The position numbers and the translations under genes are program-made. This document shows, piece after piece, positions 35,474-44,657 of a stretch of 64,000 nt of DNA (positions within the stretch are counted from its first letter, which is position 1; each line of letters opens with the position of its first letter). The notes under the pieces were generated by a model. It made no database searches and had not been told where the DNA came from. It was given only the letters and a program-made list of their open reading frames with translations. Source of the stretch: CADEED01 sp043747835 (GTDB lineage: Bacteria > Pseudomonadota > Gammaproteobacteria > Steroidobacterales > Steroidobacteraceae). The stretch spans positions 1 to 64,000 of the forward strand of contig JAYTOK010000148.1 of NCBI GenBank assembly GCA_043747835.1, read 5' to 3'.

Positions 35474-36583
35474 ATGCGTGTCGAGCTCGTCACCCAACGC
35501 TCGGAAATCCCGCTCGATGCGCAAGGGTGGAACGCGCTCGTGGCCGCCAACGAGACGAACACGATCTTCCAGACGTACGAGTGGTTCGACTCGTGGTGGC
35601 GCAGCTTCGGGGCGCGCCGCCGCTTGCATCTGCTCGTCGTGCGCGAGGCGGACGCGGTCGTTGGTTTTGCCGCGTTCGTCACGCGCCGCACGCGCTTCGG
35701 GCTGCGGCAGCTCGAGTTCGTCGGCACGGGCAGTGCGGACTACCAGGACTTCGTGTTGCCGGTGGACAAGCCACGCGCGTTGCGCGCGATCTGCGCGTTT
35801 CTCGTCTCCGAGCGCCGCGCCTGGCAGCGCCTCGAACTGACCAATATCCCAGGATCTTCGACGACGCTCGATCTGTTCACGAAATTCGCGCAGGAGTGCG
35901 GCCTGTTCCTCGTGTGCGAAGCCCGGGTGTCCTGTCCGACGCTGCTCCTGCGCGACGATCGCGAGCGCGCGCGCCGCATCCTCGGCAAGTACAGCATGCG
36001 GCGTCCACTCAACTGGTTCAGCAAGCGGGGTGAGGTCAAGTTTCGCCACGTCCGCTCGCTCGACGAAATCCGCGGTCATCTTCCCGCCTTCTTCGATCAG
36101 CACCGTCGTCGCTGGCAGCGCGCTGGCGGCGCGAGCCTGTTCGATGGCGCCGCGCAACGGAACTTCTACGCCGCGCTCGCGGAGTCGCTGCATTCCACCG
36201 GCTGGCTGCAATTCTCCATCGTCGAGTTCAACGGTGCGCCGCTCGCGTTCCACTTCGGCTTCGATTACGCGGGTTGCGTGACCTGGTACAAGCCCACGTT
36301 CGAAGTGAAGTACGCCGAACATTCCCCCGGCATCGTGCTGCTGCACGCACTCATCGACGACGCGATGCGCCGCGAGCGCAACGAGCTCGACTTCACCATC
36401 GGCGAGGAGTCCTTCAAGGAGCGGTTCGCGACCCGCCAGCGCCACAACGTGGACCTCGGGGTCTATCACCGCCGTTTCATCCACCTCGCGGCAACCGGGT
36501 TGTACGACGTGCGCGCCGCCGCGGGTCGGCTGGTGCGCTCGTTGCGCCGCAGCCTGCGCGGACGAACCGGAGCGCAAACCTGA
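35474..36583 (+). CDS. FemAB/GNAT-like acyltransferase 1
   Basis: This 369-aa protein has a double GNAT (BioF2/FemAB-like) layout: an N-terminal half with IFQTYEWFDSWWRSFG and LHLLVVREADAVVGFAAF, and a C-terminal half with WLQFSIVEFNGAPLAFHFGF and YAEHSPGIVLLHALIDDAM. Such proteins transfer an acyl or aminoacyl group to an amine. In polysaccharide loci the acceptor is probably an amino sugar, perhaps made available by the deacetylase encoded 11 bp upstream. The ATG at 35474 starts MRVELVTQRSEIP. The open frame upstream lies inside the deacetylase gene. It is the first of three such genes before asnB. Confidence 0.8.
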   Translation: MRVELVTQRSEIPLDAQGWNALVAANETNTIFQTYEWFDSWWRSFGARRRLHLLVVREADAVVGFAAFVTRRTRFGLRQLEFVGTGSADYQDFVLPVDKPRALRAICAFLVSERRAWQRLELTNIPGSSTTLDLFTKFAQECGLFLVCEARVSCPTLLLRDDRERARRILGKYSMRRPLNWFSKRGEVKFRHVRSLDEIRGHLPAFFDQHRRRWQRAGGASLFDGAAQRNFYAALAESLHSTGWLQFSIVEFNGAPLAFHFGFDYAGCVTWYKPTFEVKYAEHSPGIVLLHALIDDAMRRERNELDFTIGEESFKERFATRQRHNVDLGVYHRRFIHLAATGLYDVRAAAGRLVRSLRRSLRGRTGAQT

Positions 36584-37698
36584 TGAGTACCCCGCGCGTC
36601 AGCATCCTGATCCCTACCTACAACCGCGCCGCACTGCTGCGCGAGGCGCTGGATTCCGTCTTCAGCCAGTCCTTCTCCGATTTCGAAGTGATCGTCGTCG
36701 ACGACGGTTCGACGGACGACACCCGCGAGGTCGTGGCGGAGTACGCGGGCGTCGAGTACGTCTACACGGACCATGGCGGCCCCGCGCGCGCCCGCAATGC
36801 CGGCATGCAGCGCGCACGCGGCGAGTTTCTCTGCTATCTCGATTCCGACGATCTCTACTACCCGCACAAGCTCGCGTTGCAGGTCGAGTGGCTCGACGCG
36901 AATCCCGACTGCGGAATGGTGTACACGGAATTCTCGGCGTTCGACGGCGATGGGCTCTGGGACGAGTTCCATCTCAAGACGTATCACAAGTCCGCATTCC
37001 GCCACTCGCGCTGCGCGTACGACCGGTTGTTCAGCGAGCAGTCCGGCCTCGACCGGAACCGCGTGCTCGCGGGCCTCGGCAACGACAAGTGGCGTCAGCG
37101 CAGCGAGTATCGCGGCCACGTGTTCGACGCCTATCTGTTCGACACCATCGTGTTCACGAACAGTATGATGTTCCGCCGCTCGCTGCTCGAGACGGTCGGC
37201 CTGCAGGATCCTTACTTCGGCCACTTCCACGATCTCGAATTCGCGCTGCGGCTGTGCCGCGCGGGGAAGGTGGGCTTCATCGACAATCCCACCTACAAGC
37301 TGCGCTATCACCCGGCGCAGGTGAGCGCGACCACAGGCGACCGCGGCGAGATCAACGCGGTGAAGCTGCAATCGGGGTTGCTGCGTGTTGCGCGCGTGCA
37401 CGCCTGGCAGGACGCGGACTACTACGCCGCGCACCGGCCGCGCGTGAACCGGCTCGTCGCGCGACTGTGCCGCGCGGTCGCGATGCGCATGATTTCCTAC
37501 GGTGGCGCGAGCGCTCATCGCCGCCGCTATTTGCCGCGCCGTGCGCGCCGCTATCTGCGCCAGTCGAGCAAGCTCGGGTTTGCGCACACCAGCCTGTATG
37601 TCGCGAGCTATTTACCCACCTTCCTGAAACGCGTGTACTTCCGGCTGGAGAGGCGCGTGCGGCGCCGCTGGCCCGCGAGCGATTCGGGCTTCGCATGA
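36583..37698 (+). CDS. Family 2 glycosyltransferase
   Basis: The 371-aa GT-A enzyme begins with VSILIPTYNRAALLREAL and has the nucleotide-binding VIVVDDGSTDDT near residue 45. The metal-binding D-x-D appears as CYLDSDDLYYP near residue 90. An acid candidate lies in HFHDLEFALRL. The C-terminus is basic and Tyr/Arg-rich. It should add one sugar to the lipid-linked repeat unit on the cytoplasmic side. Its ATG overlaps the previous stop by one base (TGATG), and the next gene overlaps as ATGA, so all three are translationally coupled. Confidence 0.88.
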   Translation: MSTPRVSILIPTYNRAALLREALDSVFSQSFSDFEVIVVDDGSTDDTREVVAEYAGVEYVYTDHGGPARARNAGMQRARGEFLCYLDSDDLYYPHKLALQVEWLDANPDCGMVYTEFSAFDGDGLWDEFHLKTYHKSAFRHSRCAYDRLFSEQSGLDRNRVLAGLGNDKWRQRSEYRGHVFDAYLFDTIVFTNSMMFRRSLLETVGLQDPYFGHFHDLEFALRLCRAGKVGFIDNPTYKLRYHPAQVSATTGDRGEINAVKLQSGLLRVARVHAWQDADYYAAHRPRVNRLVARLCRAVAMRMISYGGASAHRRRYLPRRARRYLRQSSKLGFAHTSLYVASYLPTFLKRVYFRLERRVRRRWPASDSGFA

Positions 37699-38834
37699 TC
37701 AGCGCCGAGGTCTTGCCCCCGACATTTCCGTTGGACACATTGCGCGGCGACTGGAACCGGCTGTACGACGAACGCGCGCGCGAGCCGTCGCTGTCTTTTG
37801 GATGGTCGTTCGCGATGATCCGCAATCATCTCGTGCGCCGGCAGGATTGGTTCACCGTGCTGTTGCGCCGCTCCTCGAGGGTCGTCGGCATCATTCCGAT
37901 GGTGCGCACGGACCGCAGACTGCTCGGCCGTACCGTGACTCTGCTGCAGCCGATGCAGGAGAAGAACAACACGCACTCGGACCTGCTCATCAGCGACTAC
38001 GATCCCGCGCTGCTCGACGCCTGGCTCAGTGCGACGTTTACGAACGGCGGGCGCTGGGATCTCCTGCAGATGTCGCGACTGCTCGAGAACTCACCGCTGT
38101 GCGCGGCGCTCGAGCAGGGCTTGAGTCGTGGACACCATGCTTTCGAGCTGTCCGACCAGCAGCCTTCGTATTTCCTGCCGCTGCCGCGTGGCTACGCCGA
38201 GTATCTGCAGGCGCGCAGCGCGAAATTCCGCAGCTACCTGAAACGCGCCGAGAAGAAACTGCAAGCGTCGGGCGAGTGCGGTCTCGATCGGGTGCGCGCC
38301 ACGGATGACATCGATGCCGCCTACCGCGAGCTTCTCGACATCGAGACCTCCAGCTGGAAACACGCCAACGGCACCGCGATCAGCGCGGTCGCGCACCAGA
38401 CGGGCTTCTATCGCGAGCTCATCGAGTCCGCGCAGAGCGCGGGCACGCTGCACCTCACGTTCCTGCGTATCGACGGGCGTGCCGTCGCCCACAATCTGGG
38501 CGTGGTCGTCAACGACTGCTACTACTATCTCAAAACGAGTTTCCGCGAAGAGCACAAGGCGCTCGGTGTCGCGACCGTCGCACGCGCCTGGCTCATCCGC
38601 GAGCTCATCGCCGACGCCGTACCGCATTTCGATTTTCCGGCCGAACCCTACGAATGGGAGCGGCAATGGACGGACGAGACTCGCTGGCATCGCTCGCTGA
38701 CGCTGTACAACCGCACGGCCAACGCCGGGCTGCTGCGAGTCATCAAACGCTTGCGCGACATGATCCGGCCGCGGGCGGGCGGACGCATCGTGCGGCACCG
38801 GGATGCGCGAGACCTCAAGGGACACGACGCGTGA
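37695..38834 (+). CDS. FemAB/GNAT-like acyltransferase 2
   Basis: The 379-aa protein resembles the protein at 35474 in layout. The N-terminal GNAT half has LSFGWSFAMIRNHLVRRQDW and FTVLLRRSSRVVGIIPM. The C-terminal half has SAKFRSYLKRAEKKLQ and LHLTFLRIDGRAVAHNLGVV, then FREEHKALGVATVARAWLI. It has no membrane segment. It probably transfers an acyl or aminoacyl group onto the growing polysaccharide. Sequence identity to its neighbours looks low apart from the fold-level pattern, so it likely handles a different donor or position. The start overlaps the glycosyltransferase stop (ATGA). Confidence 0.8.
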   Translation: MISAEVLPPTFPLDTLRGDWNRLYDERAREPSLSFGWSFAMIRNHLVRRQDWFTVLLRRSSRVVGIIPMVRTDRRLLGRTVTLLQPMQEKNNTHSDLLISDYDPALLDAWLSATFTNGGRWDLLQMSRLLENSPLCAALEQGLSRGHHAFELSDQQPSYFLPLPRGYAEYLQARSAKFRSYLKRAEKKLQASGECGLDRVRATDDIDAAYRELLDIETSSWKHANGTAISAVAHQTGFYRELIESAQSAGTLHLTFLRIDGRAVAHNLGVVVNDCYYYLKTSFREEHKALGVATVARAWLIRELIADAVPHFDFPAEPYEWERQWTDETRWHRSLTLYNRTANAGLLRVIKRLRDMIRPRAGGRIVRHRDARDLKGHDA

Positions 38835-39898
38835 GCGCCTCGTACGTCGAGCACGCGGATACGCGCGACGACATCGAGATCGTCGATGACGTGGACGCAC
38901 TGCATGCACTCGCCAACGCGTGGTCCGATCTCGGCCCGCAGCGCTGCGGGCCGCTCGTCTCCCACGACTGGTGGAGTTGCGCGGCGCGTGCTTTCGACGT
39001 CCGGTTGCACGTCATCCTCGTGTGGCGCGATTCGCGCCTTGTCGCGGTGGCGCCTCTGTGCCGCGTGCGCCGCCGTGGAATCGAGCGCCTCGAATTGATC
39101 GGTGCGCGCGAGCTGTACGAGCCCGGCCAATTCCCGGCCGTCGACGAGCAGGCACTGACATCGCTGTGCCGCGCCGTGGCGGCGCAAGGCATGCCAGTCG
39201 GTCTGGAGCGAATCGAAGCGGGAGACCCCTGCGTGGCAATGCTCGCGCGGGAGGGAGCGGTGCGAGTGAAGGCGGGGCCCGCGACGCTGTTGATTCCTCG
39301 CGGAATCGAATGGCGCGAAATCAGTGGCTCGCTCAAGAACTACAAGTACCGGCGTCGCAAGCTCGAGGCGTTTGGTCCGGTGGCATTCGAAATGTTCGCG
39401 CCCTCGGAATCGGAACAGGCGCCCCTGCTCGACGAGCTCGTCGAGGTCGAGAGCCGAGGATGGAAGGGACGCAACGGCACTTCGCTCAGGCAGAATCGCG
39501 AATTGGCGCGATTCGTGCGCGATTTTGCCGCACGGCGGGCGGCGCTCGGAGAGTTGCGCATATCGCGTCTGACTTGCGGTGGCGCACCGGCGGCTCTGCA
39601 GCTGTGCGTCGAGCAGGATGGAAAATTCTGGACCCTCAAGATGGGCTACGACGAAAAGTTCGCGGCGGGATCGCCCGGATTCGTGGGCCACGTCGATCTG
39701 ATGCGTCACGCGATCGAGGCACGAGGTTGCGGAATCGAATGCCTGGGCGTGGCTGAAGATTGGCAACGTCAGTGGCAGATGCAAGAACGCCGCTACGACG
39801 CCGTATATTTCTATCCGAACAATGCCGCCGGAATCGCCGCGCGGCTCATGGACAGGTTACTGTCCGCGGCGCGCGAGCTCCGGAGCAAGAGAGGCTGA
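38831..39898 (+). CDS. FemAB/GNAT-like acyltransferase 3
   Basis: The 355-aa protein starts at a GTG (38831) that overlaps the previous stop as GTGA. It has the same two-half GNAT layout, with LHVILVWRDSRLVAVAPLCR near residue 60 and LKNYKYRRRKLEAFG near residue 165. The C-terminal half has LRISRLTCGGAPAALQLCVE and FAAGSPGFVGHVDLMRHAI. The pattern KxYRRxxKxxxxxG is common in FemAB-like proteins of exopolysaccharide clusters. The donor is unknown. The ACP-ligase module immediately downstream could supply an activated acyl group, which is inference from position. Confidence 0.8.
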   Translation: MSASYVEHADTRDDIEIVDDVDALHALANAWSDLGPQRCGPLVSHDWWSCAARAFDVRLHVILVWRDSRLVAVAPLCRVRRRGIERLELIGARELYEPGQFPAVDEQALTSLCRAVAAQGMPVGLERIEAGDPCVAMLAREGAVRVKAGPATLLIPRGIEWREISGSLKNYKYRRRKLEAFGPVAFEMFAPSESEQAPLLDELVEVESRGWKGRNGTSLRQNRELARFVRDFAARRAALGELRISRLTCGGAPAALQLCVEQDGKFWTLKMGYDEKFAAGSPGFVGHVDLMRHAIEARGCGIECLGVAEDWQRQWQMQERRYDAVYFYPNNAAGIAARLMDRLLSAARELRSKRG

Positions 39899-39905
39899 TG
39901 CAAAG

Positions 39906-41849
39906 ATGTGCGGAATAGCAGGAATTGTTTTCACCGATCGCGAGCGCACGCCGGACGTGGCGCTCCTGAAGCGAATGATCAGCGCGATCCCGCATCGCGG
40001 GCCCGATGGAACGGGTTACCACCTCGAGCCCGGCGTCGGGCTCGGCCACGCGCGCCTGTCGATCATCGATCTGGGCGGCGGCGCGCAGCCCATCCACAAC
40101 ACCGATGAGACCGTCTGGATCACCTACAACGGCGAAATCTTCAACTACATCGAGCTGCGCCAGGAATTGCTCGCGCGCGGCCACAAGTTCTACACGCAGA
40201 GCGACACGGAAGTGATCGTGCACGCGTACGACGAATACGGCGACGACTTCGTGCGCCACCTCAACGGCCAGTTCGCGTTCGCGCTCTGGGACCGAAAGAA
40301 GCGCCGCCTTCTTCTCGTGCGCGATCGCGCGGGAATCCTGCCTCTCTATTACTCTGTTATTTCTTCTGGCCAGGATGGCGGCACGGTCGTCTTCGGCTCC
40401 GAGGTCAAGGCGCTGATCGCGAGCGGCCTCGTGCAGCCCGCGCTCGATCCCGACGGTCTCGACGAGCTCATGACCTTCTGGGCGCCGCTCGCGCCGCGCA
40501 CGATTTTCGCGGGCGTGAGCCAGGTGGGTCCGGGCGAGATGCTCGTGCTCGATGACAAAGGCATGGAGCGTCGCCGCTATTGGCACTGGGAATTCCCGGA
40601 AGCCGGCGCACTGCGCCGCGAAGATCCGGAGAAGCTCAAAGCCGAGTTGCTCGATGTCCTGGGCGATGCCACGCAGATCCGCCTGCGCGCGGACGTGCCC
40701 GTGGGCGCCTATCTGTCGGGCGGCCTGGACTCGTCGACGCTGGTGGCGCTGCTCAAGCAGCGCGTGCCGAAGTCTCTGCAGACCTTTTCGATCGGTTTCG
40801 ACGACGCGGGTCTGGACGAGTCCGTGCATCAGCGCGAGGTCGTCAAACATCTCGACACCAACCACAACCATATCCAGTGCACGCTCGCCGACATCGCGCG
40901 TGACTTTTTGTCCACCGTCCGGCATACCGAAAGCCCGATCCTGCGCACCGCGCCCGCGCCGATGCAGATGTTGTCGGGGCTCGTTCGACGCAACGGGGTG
41001 AAGGTGGTGCTGACGGGCGAGGGCGCCGACGAGGTGCTCGGCGGCTACGACATTTTCAAGGAATCGAAGGTGCGCCAGTTCTGGGCACAGCAACCGGCGT
41101 CGACGTGGCGGCCGGGGCTCCTCAAGCGCCTCTACCCATACCTCGACCTGACAACCGAACAGAGCGCCGCCTACCTCAAGGAATTCTTCGGCGTCGGCCT
41201 CTCGAACCCGAACGATCCGTGCTTCTCGCACCTGCCACGTTGGGCGACCACCGCGCAGTGCAAGCTCTTCTGGTCCGATGACTTCCGCCAGCGCGTGTCG
41301 GGCGATCCGGCGCAACGCCTGCGCGAGTCGCTGCCGAAAGAGCTGGCGGGTTGGCATCCGTTCAATCGCAGCGAATACCTCGAGGCGAAGACACTGCTGC
41401 CGAGTTACCTGCTTTCGTCGCAGGGCGACCGCATGCTCATGTCCAATTCGGTCGAGGGCCGATTCCCGTTTCTGGACCACCGGCTGATCGAGTGGGCCAC
41501 GAAGCTGCACCCCCGATACAAGATGAAGGTCCTGCGGGAGAAGTGGCTGCTCAAGGAGTCCATGCGGGCGCAGCTACCCGCGTCGATCCTGAACCGGCAC
41601 AAACAGCCCTACCGGGCTCCCGACGCCGCCGCCTTCCTGGGCCTCAAGACACCGGAATATGTGAAAGAACTCACGAGTGAGGCGATGATTGCGCGCTTCG
41701 GGTATTTCGATCCGGTCAAGGTTTCGCGATTAATGACGAAGTTGGGTCGATCGAAGGGTGCATCGGCACGGGACAATATGGCCTTCATCGGAGTGCTCTC
41801 CACCCAGATCTGGCATGCGACTTTCGTGTCGGGCCAGGCGGTGGGGTGA
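39906..41849 (+). CDS. asnB: Glutamine-dependent asparagine synthase-like amidotransferase
   Basis: The 647-aa protein starts MCGIAGIVF, so Cys2 is the glutaminase nucleophile once Met is removed. The class II amidotransferase domain shows PHRGPDGTG, LGHARLSIIDL and YNGEIFNY. The synthetase domain has the PP-loop YLSGGLDSSTL near residue 270 and LTGEGADEVLGGYDIF near 375. In polysaccharide clusters such enzymes amidate uronic acids or amino-acid substituents rather than supply free asparagine, and XrtA loci often contain one. The ATG at 39906 is fixed by the need for Cys at position 2. It is followed by ACP, ligase and NadE-like genes. Confidence 0.92.
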   Translation: MCGIAGIVFTDRERTPDVALLKRMISAIPHRGPDGTGYHLEPGVGLGHARLSIIDLGGGAQPIHNTDETVWITYNGEIFNYIELRQELLARGHKFYTQSDTEVIVHAYDEYGDDFVRHLNGQFAFALWDRKKRRLLLVRDRAGILPLYYSVISSGQDGGTVVFGSEVKALIASGLVQPALDPDGLDELMTFWAPLAPRTIFAGVSQVGPGEMLVLDDKGMERRRYWHWEFPEAGALRREDPEKLKAELLDVLGDATQIRLRADVPVGAYLSGGLDSSTLVALLKQRVPKSLQTFSIGFDDAGLDESVHQREVVKHLDTNHNHIQCTLADIARDFLSTVRHTESPILRTAPAPMQMLSGLVRRNGVKVVLTGEGADEVLGGYDIFKESKVRQFWAQQPASTWRPGLLKRLYPYLDLTTEQSAAYLKEFFGVGLSNPNDPCFSHLPRWATTAQCKLFWSDDFRQRVSGDPAQRLRESLPKELAGWHPFNRSEYLEAKTLLPSYLLSSQGDRMLMSNSVEGRFPFLDHRLIEWATKLHPRYKMKVLREKWLLKESMRAQLPASILNRHKQPYRAPDAAAFLGLKTPEYVKELTSEAMIARFGYFDPVKVSRLMTKLGRSKGASARDNMAFIGVLSTQIWHATFVSGQAVG

Positions 41850-41883
41850 CTTTATTCAATGTTTATCAGGAGGATCCAACAAC

Positions 41884-42141
41884 ATGGCTGATGCCCTCAA
41901 CGACCAGATTCGCAACTTCATTCTGGAAAACTACCTGTTCACGAACGACGTTTCGGCGCTGGGTCTCGAAGACTCGCTGCTCGGCCGCGGAATCGTCGAT
42001 TCGACCGGCATGCTCGAGATCATCTTCTTCATCGAGGAACAGCTCGGCGTGAAGGTCAAAGACGAAGAAATGATCCCGGACAACCTCGACTCGGTGGCCA
42101 AGATCGCCGCGTTCGTCTCGAACAAGCGCAAAGCCGCCTGA
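41884..42141 (+). CDS. Acyl carrier protein
   Basis: The 85-aa acidic helical protein carries GRGIVDSTGMLEIIFFIEE, where Ser40 of the DS motif is the likely phosphopantetheine site. The spacing and following helix fit the ACP fold. CAGGAGG lies 9 nt upstream of the ATG. Acyl or aminoacyl groups activated by the ligase encoded 7 bp downstream could be loaded here. It is too divergent and too well embedded in the cluster to be the housekeeping fatty acid ACP. Confidence 0.9.
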   Translation: MADALNDQIRNFILENYLFTNDVSALGLEDSLLGRGIVDSTGMLEIIFFIEEQLGVKVKDEEMIPDNLDSVAKIAAFVSNKRKAA

Positions 42142-42148
42142 AGTCGAT

Positions 42149-43660
42149 ATGCCCGATACGCTGATCCAGCATTTCAACGAAGCCGCGGCCAAAGCGGGCG
42201 CGGCCACCGCGCTCGTGTGGCGTGGCACGCGTTGGAGCTATTGGGATCTGCAGACCGCGATTGCGGGCGCGGCGGCGGGGCTCGCCGGGCGGGCGCCGGC
42301 GCGCGGCGCTCGAGTGGCGCTTCTGCTGCGGAATTCTCCGCAGTACGTCGCTTTGTATTACGGCGTTCTGACCGCGGGACTCGTCGCGGTGCCGTTGAAT
42401 GCGCAGGAACGCGCGAGCGTGCTTGCCCGGCAGATCGCGCATTGCGAGGCAAGCATCGTCGTGGGATCGACCGATCACCCGGAATGGCCGGCGCTCTCGG
42501 CCGCCGCCGCGACAGCGGGTTGCGCGGTCGTTCCGATCGCGCCGCGTGACGACGACAGTGCGCTCGAGCAATTCCTGCGTGACCTCGCGAGCGGACGTGC
42601 GGCGCCGGGCGCGCCGCCCGAAGCGGCGGAGCTCGCGAGCATCATCTACACCTCCGGCACGACGGGGCGTCCGAAGGGCGTCATGCTGAGCCACGGGAAT
42701 CTCGCGACGAACGCGCGCGCGATCGTCTCTTACCTCGGAATCACGTCGGCCGACCGCGGGCTGTGCGTGCTGCCATTCCACTTCTCGTACGGCAATTCGG
42801 TGCTGCACAGCCATCTGCTGGCGGGAGCTGCGCTCGTGCTCGAGGACAATCTCGCGTTTCCGCATCTCACCGTGCAGCGTCTGCAGGATGAAGCCATCAC
42901 CGGTTTCGCCGGTGTGCCGTCGACGTTTGCCTTGCTACTCGGCCGCTGCAATTTTCGCGACTTCAATCTCTCGAAGCTGCGGTACCTCACCCAAGCTGGC
43001 GGCGCAATGGCGCGGCCGCTCATCGAGCGCCTGCGCGCCGAACTGCCGGCCGTGCAACTGTTCATCATGTACGGCCAGACGGAAGCCACCGCGCGCCTCA
43101 CCTATCTACCTCCCGAACGGCTGACGGACAAATTGGGTTCGGTCGGCGTCGCCGTGCCCGGCGTCGAGATCGACGTGCGTCTCGACGGTCAGTCCGTGCC
43201 CACGGGCGAGATCGGCGAGATCGTCGCGCGCGGCGACAGCATCATGCAGGGCTACTGGAACGACGCGACCGCGACGCACGAAGTGCTGCGCGACGGCTGG
43301 CTGCGCACCGGCGATCTCGGTCACCGCGACGCGGATGGCTTTCTGTACATCGACGGCCGCTCCGTCGACATGATCAAAGTCGGCGCCTTCCGTGTGAGTC
43401 CGCAGGAAATCGAGGAAGTCATCTCCGCGGTCCCGGGCGTGGAAGAAGTCTGCGCGGCCGCGATGCCCGACGATCTGCTCGGCCAGGCGGTGAAGGCCGT
43501 CATCGTGCGCACCGAAGGCGCGACGCTGGACGAGCGTGCCGTCAAGGCGCATTGCCGCCAGCACCTGGCGGCGTACAAGGTTCCGAAGACGGTGGAGTTC
43601 GTGAGCGTCATGCCGCGCACTGCCTCCGGCAAAATTCAGCGATTCAAGCTGGCCAATTAA
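42149..43660 (+). CDS. Acyl-CoA/ACP ligase (AMP-forming)
   Basis: The 503-aa adenylating enzyme activates a carboxylic acid as an acyl-adenylate and transfers it to a thiol, probably that of the ACP encoded just upstream. Core motifs are IIYTSGTTGRPKGVML near residue 168 and the adenine-site MYGQTEATARL near residue 310. DGWLRTGDLGHRDADG lies near 385, and the catalytic-Lys region PRTASGKIQRFK is at the C-terminus. It belongs to the same superfamily as the exosortase A-associated ligases (TIGR03098). The substrate cannot be told from sequence. A second ligase gene starts at 63655. Confidence 0.88.
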   Translation: MPDTLIQHFNEAAAKAGAATALVWRGTRWSYWDLQTAIAGAAAGLAGRAPARGARVALLLRNSPQYVALYYGVLTAGLVAVPLNAQERASVLARQIAHCEASIVVGSTDHPEWPALSAAAATAGCAVVPIAPRDDDSALEQFLRDLASGRAAPGAPPEAAELASIIYTSGTTGRPKGVMLSHGNLATNARAIVSYLGITSADRGLCVLPFHFSYGNSVLHSHLLAGAALVLEDNLAFPHLTVQRLQDEAITGFAGVPSTFALLLGRCNFRDFNLSKLRYLTQAGGAMARPLIERLRAELPAVQLFIMYGQTEATARLTYLPPERLTDKLGSVGVAVPGVEIDVRLDGQSVPTGEIGEIVARGDSIMQGYWNDATATHEVLRDGWLRTGDLGHRDADGFLYIDGRSVDMIKVGAFRVSPQEIEEVISAVPGVEEVCAAAMPDDLLGQAVKAVIVRTEGATLDERAVKAHCRQHLAAYKVPKTVEFVSVMPRTASGKIQRFKLAN

Positions 43661-43676
43661 TCACGAGGCTTCCGCA

Positions 43677-44657
43677 ATGGCGTTCGACGCAACTGTTCTC
43701 AAAATGGATAACGACAAGGTCATCGAGAAGATCTGCGCGCGCCTGCGCGAGATCCTCGCCAAGGACGTGGGCAAGCGTGGCTTCGTCGTCGCCATGTCCG
43801 GCGGCATCGACAGTTCGGTGAGCTCCGCGCTTTGCGTGAGGGCCGTTGGCAAGGACAAGGTCTACGGCATCATGCTGCCGGAGCGCGACTCGTCGGGCTT
43901 CAGCACCGCGCGCGGCCGCCAGTTGGCCGAGCACCACGGCATCCGTTACGAAGTGAACGACATCGCCGCGGCGCTCGAGGGCATCGGTTGCTACCGGCAG
44001 CGCGACGAAGCGATTCGCCGTGTGTTTCCCGAATACGGTGACGGCTGGAAGAACAAGATCGTCATCAAGGGCGGCCTCGAAGGCCGCATCAACCACTTCG
44101 AGCTCGTGGTGCAGACGCCTGCCGGCGAGCTCAAGACCGCCCGCCTGCCGCTGCCGGAATACCTGCAGATCGTGGCTGCCACGAACCACAAACAGCGCAT
44201 CCGCAAGACGGTTGAGTACTACCACGCCGATCGCCTGAACTACGCGGTGATCGGCACGCCGAACCGCCTGGAATACGACCAGGGGTTTTTCGTGAAGAAC
44301 GGCGACGGCTCGGCCGACGTGAAGCCGATCGCGCACCTCTACAAGACGCAGGTGTACGAACTCGCGCGCCACATGCAGCTGCCGAAGGAAATCTGCGAAG
44401 CGATTCCGACCACGGACACCTACAGCCTCGCGCAGGGCCAGGACGAGTTCTACTTCGCGCTGCCCTTCGCGCAGATGGATCTCGCGCTGTGGGCGCTCAA
44501 CAACGGCAAGAGCGCCGCCGAGCTCGCGCCGGTCCTCGAGATCACCGAGGCACAGGCGCAGTTCGTGCTCAACGACATCGTGGCCAAGCGCAAGACCACT
44601 CGCTACCTGCATCTCCGTCCGGTGCTGGTGGAGGCGGTCGCGGAGCTCAAGCTCTGA
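43677..44657 (+). CDS. NAD synthetase-like ATP pyrophosphatase (NadE family)
   Basis: The 326-aa protein has the PP-loop VVAMSGGIDSSVSSAL near residue 40. It also has NadE-type motifs GTPNRLEYDQGFFVKNGDGSADV in two parts near 195-215, with IAHLYKTQVYELARHM after. These motifs fit ammonia-dependent NAD synthase. It differs in an insert around residues 120-175 that contains ELVVQTPAGELKTARLP. Placement next to asnB, ACP and an acyl ligase suggests a dedicated amide-forming role in polysaccharide modification, but a true NAD synthase cannot be excluded. It lies 16 bp after the ligase gene. Confidence 0.75.
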   Translation: MAFDATVLKMDNDKVIEKICARLREILAKDVGKRGFVVAMSGGIDSSVSSALCVRAVGKDKVYGIMLPERDSSGFSTARGRQLAEHHGIRYEVNDIAAALEGIGCYRQRDEAIRRVFPEYGDGWKNKIVIKGGLEGRINHFELVVQTPAGELKTARLPLPEYLQIVAATNHKQRIRKTVEYYHADRLNYAVIGTPNRLEYDQGFFVKNGDGSADVKPIAHLYKTQVYELARHMQLPKEICEAIPTTDTYSLAQGQDEFYFALPFAQMDLALWALNNGKSAAELAPVLEITEAQAQFVLNDIVAKRKTTRYLHLRPVLVEAVAELKL

